This document shows positions 51,554-62,051 of a DNA stretch of 64,000 nucleotides, piece by piece. Within the stretch, counting starts at the first letter, position 1. Each line of letters opens with the position of its first letter. The position numbers and the translations under genes were made by a program. A model generated the notes under the pieces. It was not told where the DNA came from. It was given only the letters and a program-made list of their open reading frames with translations, and searched no databases. The stretch comes from Amoebophrya sp. A120. Lineage: Eukaryota; Sar; Dinophyceae; Syndiniales; Amoebophryaceae. The stretch covers positions 876,629 through 940,628 of the forward strand of contig CAJINV010000004.1 of NCBI GenBank assembly GCA_905178155.1, given 5' to 3'.

Positions 51554-54500
51554 CTAGGACAGTCCATTGTGTCTCAACAGCGCATCCACGGTTGGTTCCC
51601 GACCGCGAAATTCCTTGAACACCTCCAACGGCGCGACGCCTCCGCCGAGCCCCAGCACCGTATCTGCAAATTTTCGTCCAGTTTTTTCGATCTCCTTCTC
51701 GTTCTGCAGCCCAACTTCCTCGAACGCGGCGAAGCAGTCCGCGGACAAGACTTCCGCCCACTTGTAGCTGAAGTAGCCCGCTGCGTAGCCGCCCGCGAAG
51801 ATGTGCGCGAAGGAGCAGAGAAAGCGGTCGTAGGGGAGTAGTGGTAGGACGTCAAATTTGTCCGAGACCTTCTTGTCCACTTCCCACATGGTGTATGAGA
51901 GTGCACAAAAAGTTCATCTTCGCCTCCCCTTCTTCATTTGGCGTGCGAAACGCGATGTCTTTTCCTACGTTTCAAAAATTTTGCATGAGAGAAGTGAGAC
52001 CCACAAACAACGCCACGCTATGTTCGTTGTAGACTAAGATTTCTCACGCAGAGCATACACATTTCTATCCTAGCTCTCTCTGGTGTTGCTAGTTTTCCAT
52101 TCCAAAGGAGGGAGGCAAGGGGGTGTGGTTGTGCACTCTCATATGGTCTGTTCTGCCTTCTTCACCGGGTCGGACTTTTCTGCAGAGGAACCATCTCCAG
52201 CAGCAGTGTAGTACCTGGAGTGCAACTCTAAATCGACGAAGGAAAAGTGGAGCTGTCGCAGCATCATGCTTGCCGCCCGGTAGTTCTTGGCCTTCACCAG
52301 CTTCTGAAACAGCGCGTCCGGCAGTTTTTCCCCCGTTTCGTAGTGAATCGCCATGGAGTCCACGGTTGGCTTGTCGTAGCACCTATGGGGTCGCCAAAGT
52401 TGTATTTGCCTCAAGCTGTAAAAAAATTTCCGCGCGCCTTTTTTTGTATTTAATGCCCATCATGCTGCACGCGTATAGCCTCCCGCTATGTTGCGCACCT
52501 AATGAACTCGCTAGCTTATTCGCAGCGCTTCTCAGTGGCTAAAGACGGAGCTATCCGGCGCTGCTGCTCCACAGACTTGCCTTGGAGCGCCCGTGCAACC
52601 TGGAGGTGCTGCAGCAGGTTCTCTTGCAGTCCAGCCGCTAGACAATGGGTCTCAATCTGTGCAAGTCGGTCGGAGCCGCTGGCGCAAATGGAACCGGCCG
52701 CGGCTGCGCTCCCCCTTGTTTCTAATGTCGCGCAGCTGTGCGCGCGTGCACCGGCAGGCGCGCGCGCTTTTTGCCTTTGCGGCTTTTTCTTGAAAATGCG
52801 AAAAGCCCGAGAGCCTTTCGGGAGGGGTTCCGAGAGGGGTTCCGGGACCCCTTTTGGGGAGGGGTAGCACCATCGTGATTCGAAGAAAAAGCGGTAGGGT
52901 TTTTTTTTAGGGTTCCGGGCACCCCTGCGGCCCCCCCTTTTTGGAAGGGCTCCGGATAGGCCTTCGCGGCCAATATATGTGCGCGGCACCCGCTAGAGAC
53001 GACGACGCCAGGGCCTGAGTAGACATATCGGGGGGCGCTTGCAGCCTCACACCCTGACCCAGGCCATAGCGGCAACTAGCTTCACGGAGAGAGCAATCCG
53101 GAAAACAAAGCAAAACATTGCGGGCGCCCGGCGTTTTCTATGTGAAAACATCAGCCAACAAAGAACCCTCAACGCCCCGCCCTCCTCCACGTCAGTACTC
53201 ACCTACCTACTAGAGCTCTGCTGCTGACAAGCTAGCTAAAACAAACCGCGTTCAGGTCAGCCCTTCACTTGCGTGCACAGGTTTACTAGCTTTGCGACGC
53301 GAAAAAATGCGCGCAGAATTTTTTTGACGGTCTGAGGCAAATCGCCATGGAGTCCACGGTTGGTTTGTCGTAGCACCAATTTTCCATGAACTGCGACGGC
53401 TGCTCTACCGCGTCCCATTCAACGTTCCGGATTCCCGCCGCCATCCCCTCGGATTCCTTGGTCAGCATGTGCTGTAGCGCGTGGCCGAATTCGTGGAACA
53501 AGGTTTCGACCTCCCGGAAGTTCATCAACGACGGGATTTTTTTCTCGCCGCTCGTCACCGGCGGCGTTTATGGATTGCAAAAGTTGTACTATCCTCGCAT
53601 ACAGCGGCAACTGCGTTGCGAATTTTTCCAAGGACGACAATGAAGCTTTTTCAACATTTTGAAAATGCGCATTCAGGTCGAGTAAAAGCAGATCTGTCAA
53701 CACGCGGCGTGGCAGTTACTAGTACCAGTATGAGCACGAAACTTTTGCAATTATGCATACTGTCTGGTTGCACACCATGTGCGCGACGGGCAGTCGGATC
53801 TTCTTCTCTCCTTGCACCAGCTCCGGGTTCGCGGTCCTCCCGCACACCTCGTCCATCCACGCGCCGCCCTTTTTCGTTTCAGGCCGGGAAAACGGGTCGA
53901 GGTAGAAGTAGGAAACCACTTCATTGTCCTTGACTATCTCAAACACCATCACGTCCTCGTTCCAGAGGGAGACTCCGAGCTTTGTTTTTTCCTCGGCCGA
54001 CGCGATTTCCCGGATGGAAATCCCGAATAACTTGTTCGCCAGGTTCCACAGCCCCGATAGGACCTTTGGTAAGGGGATATCAACGGCAAAAGTTCTTGTA
54101 TCGCACGAGGGCGCAGTAGTAGCAATACTGTATCTAATAGATATGACTACAAACCTGCACCTGGTGATGTCTACTACAGGAAAAAATAAACAACTCAGCA
54201 ATTATGACAAGTTATTCCGCTTGTCGACATCATGCTAAAGAGCAAATGCAAATTTGTATATGCCACCAGTACTACCGCGAGGACACTTTCGCTTTTGCAA
54301 CGCGTAGGAAAAGTAGGGCTTCAGCTCCTCTTCGTTGAACTCGTATTTCATCTCTTTCATTCGTTCCGCGTAGTAGGGCACGTCCCACTGCATCAGCTTC
54401 TCGTCCTTCGGGAACGGCAGTTTTTCGTACTCCGTCTTCGCGAATTTCTCCAAGTCTTCCAGTTCCTTCACCGTATGCAATGCAAAAGCATCGTACTAGT

Positions 54501-57231
54501 ATAAATTGCATTACAGATTAGCCCAGCGTTACAAATTAAATTTGTAATGCTGATTTACCTTGAGAAAGAGATTTGTAATGCATAAATGCAATTACTTACT
54601 ACGGGTACGATACTTTTGCACAGGATACACCGCCGTCGCGTACGATTTGGACCGCAAATCCTCGATCAACTTGTTCGCGGACTCAAAGGTCGCCATCTTT
54701 TTTGCCATGGACACCTCGGCGTAATTCTTGTACCCAAGCAGCTCCGCGTTCTCCTGGCGCAGTTTCAGGATTTCCTCCATCAGCGGCGTGTTGTCCTTGA
54801 TTTTCCCCTCCTCGTCCTTGTCACATTGCACAACTCCCCCTCGTTCTCATTTCTCATGCAAAATACCAAATCCACGCTTTGCCTCCTGTCACTATTACTT
54901 ATGCATGACAAGTTCTGGTAGCCCGAATAGCACTACAATCCAGTGGAAATCTGTCATGCAAAACCGGCACCCTTGCTGATGCTTGTATTGCCGTTCATGC
55001 TATACAAATGAGGGGGAGGGGGAGTTGTGCACTGTCATAGTCCTTCAGATCCGTGCTGAACTCGCTCGCCCGCTTCAGATGCGCCTGGTACATCTTCTTC
55101 CGCAGCTCGCGGTCGGTGGAGTGCTGCATCACCGGCAAATACGACGGCATGTCCAGGGTGAACAGCCAGGGACCGTCTTCAGCGGTGGCAGACTCTTCCT
55201 TGCCTGGAGTTCGTTGTTGGGGATTTTTCTTTTCCGGTGTTTATTCTTGTTGATGCTGATCTTGAGTTGTTAACATGATCTTCGTCTCAAGTGATGAGGA
55301 TGCGGGAAAGAGTACATCAAAGGAGGTCTAGGTAGACGACATGATCAGCACCAACTTTTGCAGGTGCTGGCGCAACACAAGTTTGGATTTTTTTAATCTT
55401 TTTTTGCTACGACGAAAAACCAAAAAGCTCCTCTACAATTGATTACCTTTCGTTTTTGCTTGCTGAGCTCCGAGTTGCAGCGCTGAGGTTGGTAAGCCCG
55501 CGACTTCTTCCTGATATTCGTATTTTCATTTTGAAGAGAGCATTATTTAAGGTTTTACAGTATCCTTTCTGTCCCGTGCGGCGTGTCACCAGGAGCCGCA
55601 CGTCATCGTATTCATATTATTATTATTTTTAGAGCGTAAGAAATGATTCTCATTCTTCGCCAGATTGATGCATGAAAACACATGACAAGAGACGTAGAAA
55701 AATCGACATGCACATCCGCATGCTCATCCAAATTACATTTTATCGCATACAACTCAACGAAGTGGATATCAACATACCCTTTTCGTGAGTTTGACCGAGA
55801 ATGCCTTGGTTGCATCCTGCAAGTTGTTCGTGAATTTCGTTTTCAGTTCGCCCATCCTCTTTGTGTTCGCGTTATACTTGACTTTTTTCTCCCCGGTCAG
55901 CCCAACGCCCGACAATTTCGCCGCCAGCAGCTCGTGCTCCACGATCCGGGCCTGGCTTTTTGAGAAGGTTATCCTGAGTAAAAGCGTCCCCATAACAGAG
56001 TTAAGCTGGGAAATCTGCTAGACAAATCAACCAGATATGGTTGCTTCGCATGACAAGTTTGTCCTGGTAGTGTGATCCTGTTTAGCTAGTTCCGAAGCAT
56101 CACAGATCTAGCATATCATGCCGATAGTAGCATCACAAATTCCACAACACGACTAGAAAATGGCTCTCATGAGGCTCCGCATGAGAAACTTTTTTGGCAT
56201 GCAAATTTGCATGACAACTCTGGGGTGGGGACGTTTTTACTTAGGATAAAGGTTTTCTCCTTCTTATCCTGTTCCGACAGAAACTGCCAGGCCTTGTACA
56301 GTTCCTCGCTCTGCCCCATCCGGAGCCCGAATTCGATTACTTTCGGCTGCATCTTCTCCACGACCGCGCGCAGCGCGTCGGAGTCCTTCACCGATTTCAA
56401 GTGTTTCACCACGCCCCACGCCCGGGAGAGCTTGTCATCGAACTGCTCCACTTCTAGCGCAACCTCGGCGTAGGTGAGGTTGGGCGTGGGCTTCGCAAGC
56501 TCGTCCTTGATTTTCGTTTCCAGCTGCTCCAACGACTTCAAAGCGTGCTGCAGGTGCTCTTCGATGCCGGGTTCCACATGGTCCGGCGTCACCTCGCCAA
56601 ACGGCGGGAAGAGCTGGGACCCCGGGAAAAGCAGCGGGTTTTTGTGTGTCGCCCCGTCGCCCGCGGGTGGTAAAACCGGCGACATGGTCGTGCTCAGACT
56701 GCGGGAGGAGGAGGAGCTAGTACGGGTGGACTGAAGGTTGTTCTTCGCGCTAGTGGAAGCTGAGGAAGAACTACTGGATGTAGTAGCTCCGCTGCTTGCG
56801 CTTTGTCTATTCCCCGTTAGAATCCCCGTAGGACTAGTTGTACTGGAGTTACTAGTACCACAACCTGCGAAGAGAAAACAGATGCCGAGTAGAAAAGCGG
56901 AGAGACAGAAATAGCGCTTGACCGCACTGTAGTTTAAGCACTGCGCGGTTATGGATTTCAGAAAACTACCAAAGCTAGATGGATTGTTATTAAAAGAAGT
57001 GCTATCGCTGTTAAAGAGCAATTGGTGGAGCCTCGCGACCCTGGCCGCGCTACTTCTATGGCCGCCGAAGTCCGAGGTGGAACTTCGGTCGTCCGGGTCG
57101 TCGACCGGGGTGCCGAGGTCGATGTCCTCTAAAATAGTAGCTTGCTGGTCGTCTACAACTTCCGCTCGGTTTTTGCCCAGGATTCTCTGGTGGTAGTTAC
57201 TACTGCTTGATGACCCTAAAAAAGACGCCAT
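51554..57231 (-). CDS. M3-family metallopeptidase (oligopeptidase A/thimet type), membrane anchored
   Basis: Nine exons give 916 residues. The zinc site HEFGH lies near residue 684 within [16 protein letters not shown], with the third ligand Glu in [13 protein letters not shown]. Other family marks: [69 protein letters not shown], and the C-terminal [19 protein letters not shown]. The N-terminal 230 residues are Ser-rich, with one hydrophobic segment ([19 protein letters not shown], near 106-124) suggesting a signal anchor or a targeting leader; typical family members lack it. Six introners, one 994-bp insertion with a 38-bp duplication, and one GT-AG intron (55199-55777) interrupt the gene, and the exon sum is divisible by three. 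The enzyme degrades short peptides. ATG 57231 is the first in frame. Confidence 0.94.
51894..52143 (-). mobile_element. Introner element, family E, M3 peptidase
   Basis: 250 bp, near-perfect ends TATGAGAGTGCACAA. Flanks TGGTG (51889-51893) and TGGTC (52144-52148) differ at the last base. Excision joins KKAEQT to [10 protein letters not shown]. Confidence 0.92.
52346..53377 (-). mobile_element. 994-bp insertion bounded by a 38-bp direct duplication of exon
   Basis: The coding block 52346-52383 is repeated at 53340-53377 with one substitution, both encoding [12 protein letters not shown]. Between them lies a unit whose ends pair as inverted repeats of about 40 bp (TTTGCCTCA...AAAAAAATT... near 52400-52440 and complement near 53295-53339). 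One copy must be skipped to join [16 protein letters not shown] to [10 protein letters not shown]. The interior is GC-rich, with short repeats such as GGGGTTCCG near 52820-52850. The mechanism differs from the 5-bp introners. Confidence 0.82.
53569..53759 (-). mobile_element. Introner element (singleton), M3 peptidase, decayed flanks
   Basis: About 191 bp with ends TATGGATTGCAAAAGTT and complement of TATGCATAATTGCAAAAG. No clear 5-bp duplication remains. Family homology requires removal of 53568-53763, joining VCNQ to [10 protein letters not shown]. Confidence 0.78.
54078..54306 (-). mobile_element. Introner element (singleton), M3 peptidase
   Basis: 229 bp with ends TATCAACGGCAAAAG and complement of TACGCGTTGCAAAAG. 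Flanks GGGGA (54073-54077) and GGAAA (54307-54311) match at three of five. Excision gives [14 protein letters not shown], a near-exact family motif. Confidence 0.87.
54474..54627 (-). mobile_element. Introner element, family A, M3 peptidase
   Basis: 154 bp, duplication CACCG at 54469-54473 and 54628-54632. Excision joins SYATAV to KELEDLEKF. Confidence 0.95.
54819..55039 (-). mobile_element. Introner element, family E, M3 peptidase
   Basis: 221 bp, ends TGTCACATTGCACAACTCC and complement of TATGACAGTGCACAACTCC, so one terminus reads TGT instead of TAT. Duplication GTCCT at 54814-54818 and 55040-55044. Excision joins STDLK to DEEGKIKDN. Confidence 0.94.
55970..56248 (-). mobile_element. Introner element (singleton), M3 peptidase
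   Basis: 279 bp, ends TATCCTGAGTAAAAGCGTCC and complement of TATCCTAAGTAAAAACGTCC. Duplication AAGGT at 55965-55969 and 56249-56253. Excision joins KKEKT to [12 protein letters not shown]. Confidence 0.94.
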
Positions 57232-59184
57232 TTTGCGGATGAAACGGGGGTATTAGAGGGACTACGGAGCCGCTTTGACGGTTTATTTGTGGAAGCGCGA
57301 CACACTGGTGACACGACAAGTAGCACGACCATGGTCCTTTTTTCTTTTGAACATCTAACTATTTGCTACGTCTCTTTGTTCGCTTGCTTTTTGAAAAACC
57401 CATCCACTCATCGTCTACGCGTTACGTACGGAAGCTCCACTGTACTTACCTTGGCGTGAGGGTGAGCGTGGCCACAAATGCACGCATTCCATTATTTACG
57501 TCTTAGTTTGCTGCGTGCGTTAGCACTTCTTCTGAATATAGTACGTGTTGACGAAAAGGCACTGCAACGGGAGCGATCAAATGGGCGAGGACCAGCAGGG
57601 GACTTACTTCAGAATCGAACTAAGCAATCCGCGAAATTTCAAAATTTTATTTTTTATCATGTTCCGAAATCCGCGAAAATTAAAAATTTTATTTCTACAG
57701 CCCACCAAAAACAACCCAACTTCTATCATGCCCGAGCTCCTACAACCTATGTGCATTCTCCAGGTCGTCAATCCTATGCTCACTTCCCAAATTTTTGTCC
57801 GCGAAATTTTGAAAACTTTATTTTTATCAATTTGCGAAATCCGCGAAATTTTAAATTTTTATTTTTATGACGAGTAAGTTTTTTTCTGGATTTCGTCTAC
57901 CCTAAACCAATGTAGCACCGGTTGGCGTAAGCTTTTTCAGTCCCAAGTCATCCCCTCCCCTGAAATCGCGTCGCCATGATGAGGCTCCGAAGGTAAAGCT
58001 GCTAGCTTATCTGAATCAAACCCTGAATCAGAAAAATTCGCCTGAAGCTACGGGGGTGTCGAGCTGATGTAGCTCGCAGATCAGTGCTGTTTTCGTGAAC
58101 GAGAGGACACATCCTCAAAAAAAACGTTGATATCGTATGCGCAACACGGCAGACTGATCTATGTATACCTTGTTGCAGCAAACCAGATCCTGGTGTAGTT
58201 CCGACACGGATAAACGGGGTTCTTGAGAAGCCCGAAAATGGTCTTCTTGCTTGCGTTTGGTCTTGTCCAACTGTTCCAAATTGTTGATCTGTTGATCTCG
58301 ATGATGCTTGTTGCGGATGATGATGCTGAAACCACGAGGGCAGAATAGGAACACGACGCGCCACTGCTTTTTTGGTCCTCGCGCAAGCCGTAGAGTAGAG
58401 CTGATTTCTTACTACCGAAGATGCCGTTTTTAACCGCGAGGTGGACATGTATTGTTTTTGTTCATCGACAAACAAGGAGTCTGCGGCTCGAATGTTCGGT
58501 CGCGTCGTTGTGACAACAAGGATTTAATATTATCACGGTCAATCGTTCAAATTTGTCGACGTGTATGTGGAAAAACGGCCGGAATGGCAACGGGTACAAA
58601 TTTAGTGTGTTGAAGAGTCGTGGGGGATAGCCATGATAACTAAAGGAGTTCGAAGTACCACCTGTGATGTAAGCATTCGGGAAAAGAAAAGCGGTTCTGA
58701 GTATGTACTATGTGCGATGCGTTAAGTAACGTACTAACGTATGTATCGTCAACAACATGACGAGCAATTTTAAATTTCGGTCGTGCCGTTGCTTAATACC
58801 CGCTCATCTTGTTTTGCTGTCGTCTACAACTGCATTTCTTTCTACCTAAGTGCCATTCGTTTATGCTGATGCCACGGCGATGAAAACAAACTGCGATCCA
58901 GGACTACTTTGCTGATGATCTTGATCATCCGTTGAAGTGAGCAGGAAGAAGGTACTTATTGCGGTGGTTTCGTGCTGTCAACGCGATCCAGGTCTCTTAA
59001 AGCACATCAGCTGCAACATCCTCCAATGAACACAAGCCTTCGAGACAGTACGCGTGTCGAATGATTTTTTCTGCCTGGTGCAATGAGCGACTGCTTTCCT
59101 TTTTACTGTGCTCTTGCTGTTTCCTTGGTGCGGTGTACTAGCAGTTCATCCTCTGCATGGTTTTCAAAGCCTTGACTCTCGTCT
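57232..59184. other. Intergenic region with weak minus-strand frame
   Basis: A 157-codon minus-strand frame at 58002-58475 begins MFVDEQKQYMSTSRLKTASS and is Ser/Arg/Gln rich; overlapping frames in the other phases look equally good, so I do not call it. The repeat at 57626-57868 is listed separately. Nothing else is supported. Confidence 0.45.
57626..57868. repeat. Dispersed AT-rich repeat with CCGCGAAATTTT core
   Basis: Four or five copies of (AAT)CCGCGAAATTT(T)AAAATTTTATTTTT-like units lie at about 57626, 57665, 57799, 57830 and 57840, separated by 20-100 bases of unrelated sequence. Confidence 0.65.
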
Positions 59185-62051
59185 TCATCTTCGCATCTCT
59201 GCCATTTCCCGCTGTTCTCGCATTGTTCGTGCGTGCAAAACCTTCGCGTCGGAGAGCAAGGAACAAGACCCAGCACCAGCTGCCGTAGTTGTACGAGGGC
59301 CACTGCCTCTATTTTTACTGTTCCCCGACAGAAGCGACGTCGAAGTAGAGGAGGTGGGTGCCAGTTGTGATTCATGACTATGCAGCAGCGTGTACAAGTT
59401 GCCTGAGGTAACCGCGAAGCTGTGTAAAACCTCGGCATCCTTCGCTTCCTGCCGCTGTTTCCGCTTCTGCTTCTCCTCTTCCTCTTTTTGCCTCCGCAAC
59501 CCGATGCGTGCTTTAATCGCGGCGAGATCGACGGTGGTGCCGAAATTGTTGATCATCTGGATAAAGTTGTAGCCCGGGATGCTCGGGGACAGAAGGGCTT
59601 TTGAGGCAGTAGTTCCATTTGTTGCGCCTGTTTCGGCGTCGACGTGGTCCTTGATCTGATTTATCAGCTCCTCTGAGGTGGAGCTCCTGTGAAGATCTCC
59701 AACAACTTCTACCGTCTCACAGCACGATGCAGCCGAAAAGTCTATTCTGCGCGCAGTCGTGAAGGCTCCTGCTTCATCTTCCGCAGGTGCTGTGTTGTGC
59801 CGGCTGGTGACGAGAAATGAGGAGTTCGTCTCTGATTGTTCTGGGACGAGAACTTGAGCTTCATCTTTCATCTGCCCACCCGACGTCGTGAAGGATTCGG
59901 AAGACGAATCAGAACGAGACTCTTCGTTTTTCGTCATTTTGATTTTCCACTTTCGGTAACTTCGTCGAATTTCCACGAGGTTGTACTGGTCTGCGAAATC
60001 GTCATTTGGTTCGCGGCGAAGTAAATGACGCTCGTGCATTTCCTCGGGCGCTCGCTTCGTTCCAACAAAACAAGAAGAAGAAGAAGAGGAACCACTCCTC
60101 ATCTGGCGCTTTATTTCTGCAGCTGCGTGGTCATCCACTTGTCGCGAAACCAGCTCGCTCCGTGGGTTGTACGCAGAAAGAACTACAGGCGTGCGCGACG
60201 AGGACAACATCATCCCATTCCCACCGCCACCATTCACAACTTCGTACACGCTGAGTTCGTGTTTCCTATGCTCGCTGGCCCGCGTGTTGTCCAAAACGCT
60301 CCTATGCATTGCAAGAAAGTATCGCACTCGTATAAATGCATTACAAATTTCCTCAGCATGAAAAACAAAATTTGTAATGCTGATTTGCCTTAGCAAGATG
60401 ATTTGTAATGCATAACTGCAATTATACGAGTACGATACTTTTGCACAGGATAGCTCCATGCGTAGTACAAAACGAAGAAGCAGTATCACGAGAAAGAAGT
60501 GTTACAGTTACACATTTGTTGGAGTTTCTGCATCACAAATTTTCTCTGTGTGGCAGAGAAAACTTGTAATGCGAAAATCATAAGGGAAAACAGCAAGGAA
60601 ACGAGGCTCCGAAGCATTTCCTGCATGAGGAAGGTTGTCTCAGTTGCCAGTTTTGCATGACAATGTGTAACTGTAACACTTTTTTCTTGTGATAAGCAGC
60701 CCGCGAGGGAGACCAGCACCCCGCGCATCTCCGACTTCGCCTCCGCGTCTTCCGTATCAAATGCAAAAATGTCTGGGTCTGGAAGATTGCAACTTGTCAT
60801 GCTGTCTTTAGATTCCACAAAAGTCTGTATTGCCTGACCGGCAAAAGGAGTCCAGTTTGTGCTACTCGGAGAGGGCATTTCTCATGCGGAATACGCACCA
60901 GAAAGCCCTCTCAAAATCTGTGATGCTAGGCCATGCATTACAGCCATAATGCGTCATGCAAATTATGCATGACAAACCTGGCACTCTTCCAGACCCAGAC
61001 ACTTTTGCAATTCATATTCCGCTGCGATAGCCGCTTCGCACGCTCGTCTCTGCTTCTCCTCAATGTTCTGGCTGCGGAGCAGGTCCTCCACGGACATGGT
61101 GGATCTGGCACCACTACTAGCATTTTTCCTCTCGGCCTGCTGTGCTGTGTTCGATGAATCATGATCCTGGTCCTGAAATGAACTAGTCCCACTTGTTCTT
61201 CCCCAAGAACTTCTACGCGACCTCGTGGCTCTTTGCTCGTTCTCCGAGCTCAGCATCTGCTTCTGGAATCTCTCTTCCTCGTCGAGCAGCTTCAACGCTT
61301 CCTGGTACTGTTTTTTCATCTCCACAAATGCTGCGGTCGTGCTTTGCTCGCTTCCGTTTTTGGTAGGATTTTTTGCGTGGTATTGTACCAGATCCGGATG
61401 CAGCTTTTTTGACTTCGCGAAGTACGCCTTTTTCAGCAGCCTGCGGTCGACTTTGTCCACGCCGAAACCCGTTTTCAGTAAAAACGCCAGTCGCTTCCGA
61501 CGCACCATAGCGGGCATGCTGTCGGTGCTGCCGGGCGAATTGTGGTGCTGCTGGTCATGCCGTGCTGCTGAAGCTGTAGTGAAGAAAACCCGCCGGAGGT
61601 CTGGTGCTCCTCGGTGTACTAGTCCTGTCCTTCCCCTGCTAGTTGTATCAGGTTCGTGCCGAAACACCTGGTGCTGAAGACCCGTACTGCTACTAGAGGA
61701 GGACGACGAGCATGTGCTTCTTGGAATTGCCCGCGGTAGAGAGGACGAGAGGCAACTGTAGCCCTGGAGGTGCTGTGCTGGAGCTGCCAAGAGCCCTGGT
61801 CGGAGCTGCACTACCTTCAGGCGGGTGGCAAAGGGGTTTCGGTGAATGTGCTGGGCAGTCGAGGTGCTGGGCGCGCTACGAAATAGTACACCAACCGCGA
61901 GGTGCTCGGACATGTGTGACTGGCAGTTGCTGGGTGTCCGTTTGCTCTGGAATACTTCCGATTCAGAGCAATTGCGATAATGTTGCCCTTTGACAGAGCT
62001 GTCAACCAGAGAGGTTGAGCTGCTCCGTCTGCGGCGCAAGATCGCCATCAT
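59185..62051 (-). CDS. J-domain protein with one transmembrane segment
   Basis: Four exons interrupted by three closely spaced introners give 742 residues. A J-domain-like helix-turn-helix contains the HPD tripeptide that activates Hsp70: FGVDKVDRRLLKKAYFAKSK then KLHPDL (near residue 217) and AFVEMKKQYQEALKLLDEEE. A single hydrophobic helix appears only after splicing (GVLVSLAGCFFVLYYAWSVL, near residue 365-385). The remaining 350 residues are Ser/Glu/Arg rich with no domain, ending in a charged coiled segment (RMREQ-like: ARTMREQREMAEMRR). The N-terminus is Arg/Ser rich and could be an organelle-targeting leader. Membrane orientation and organelle are not known. ATG 62051 is the first in frame; a second Met follows directly. 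Confidence 0.78.
60303..60452 (-). mobile_element. Introner element, family A, J-domain gene
   Basis: 150 bp. Duplication GCTCC at 60298-60302 and 60453-60457. One end reads TATGCATTGCAAGAAAGTAT, with two bases inserted in the family end. Excision joins YYAWS to VLDNTRAS. Confidence 0.94.
60484..60694 (-). mobile_element. Introner element (singleton), J-domain gene
   Basis: 211 bp with ends TATCACGAGAAAGAAGTGTT and complement. Duplication AGCAG at 60479-60483 and 60695-60699. Excision joins SLAGC to FFVLYYAW, inside the transmembrane helix. Confidence 0.94.
60755..61016 (-). mobile_element. Introner element, family B, J-domain gene
   Basis: 262 bp, ends TATCAAATGCAAAAATGTCT and complement of TATGAATTGCAAAAGTGTCT, carrying GTCTGGGTCTGG. 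Duplication TTCCG at 60750-60754 and 61017-61021. Excision joins AAIAAE to DAEAKSEMRG. Confidence 0.95.

Noticed and set aside
58002-58475. 157-codon minus-strand frame, Ser/Arg rich
   Set aside because: Two other phases in the same stretch are also open with similar composition; no domain.
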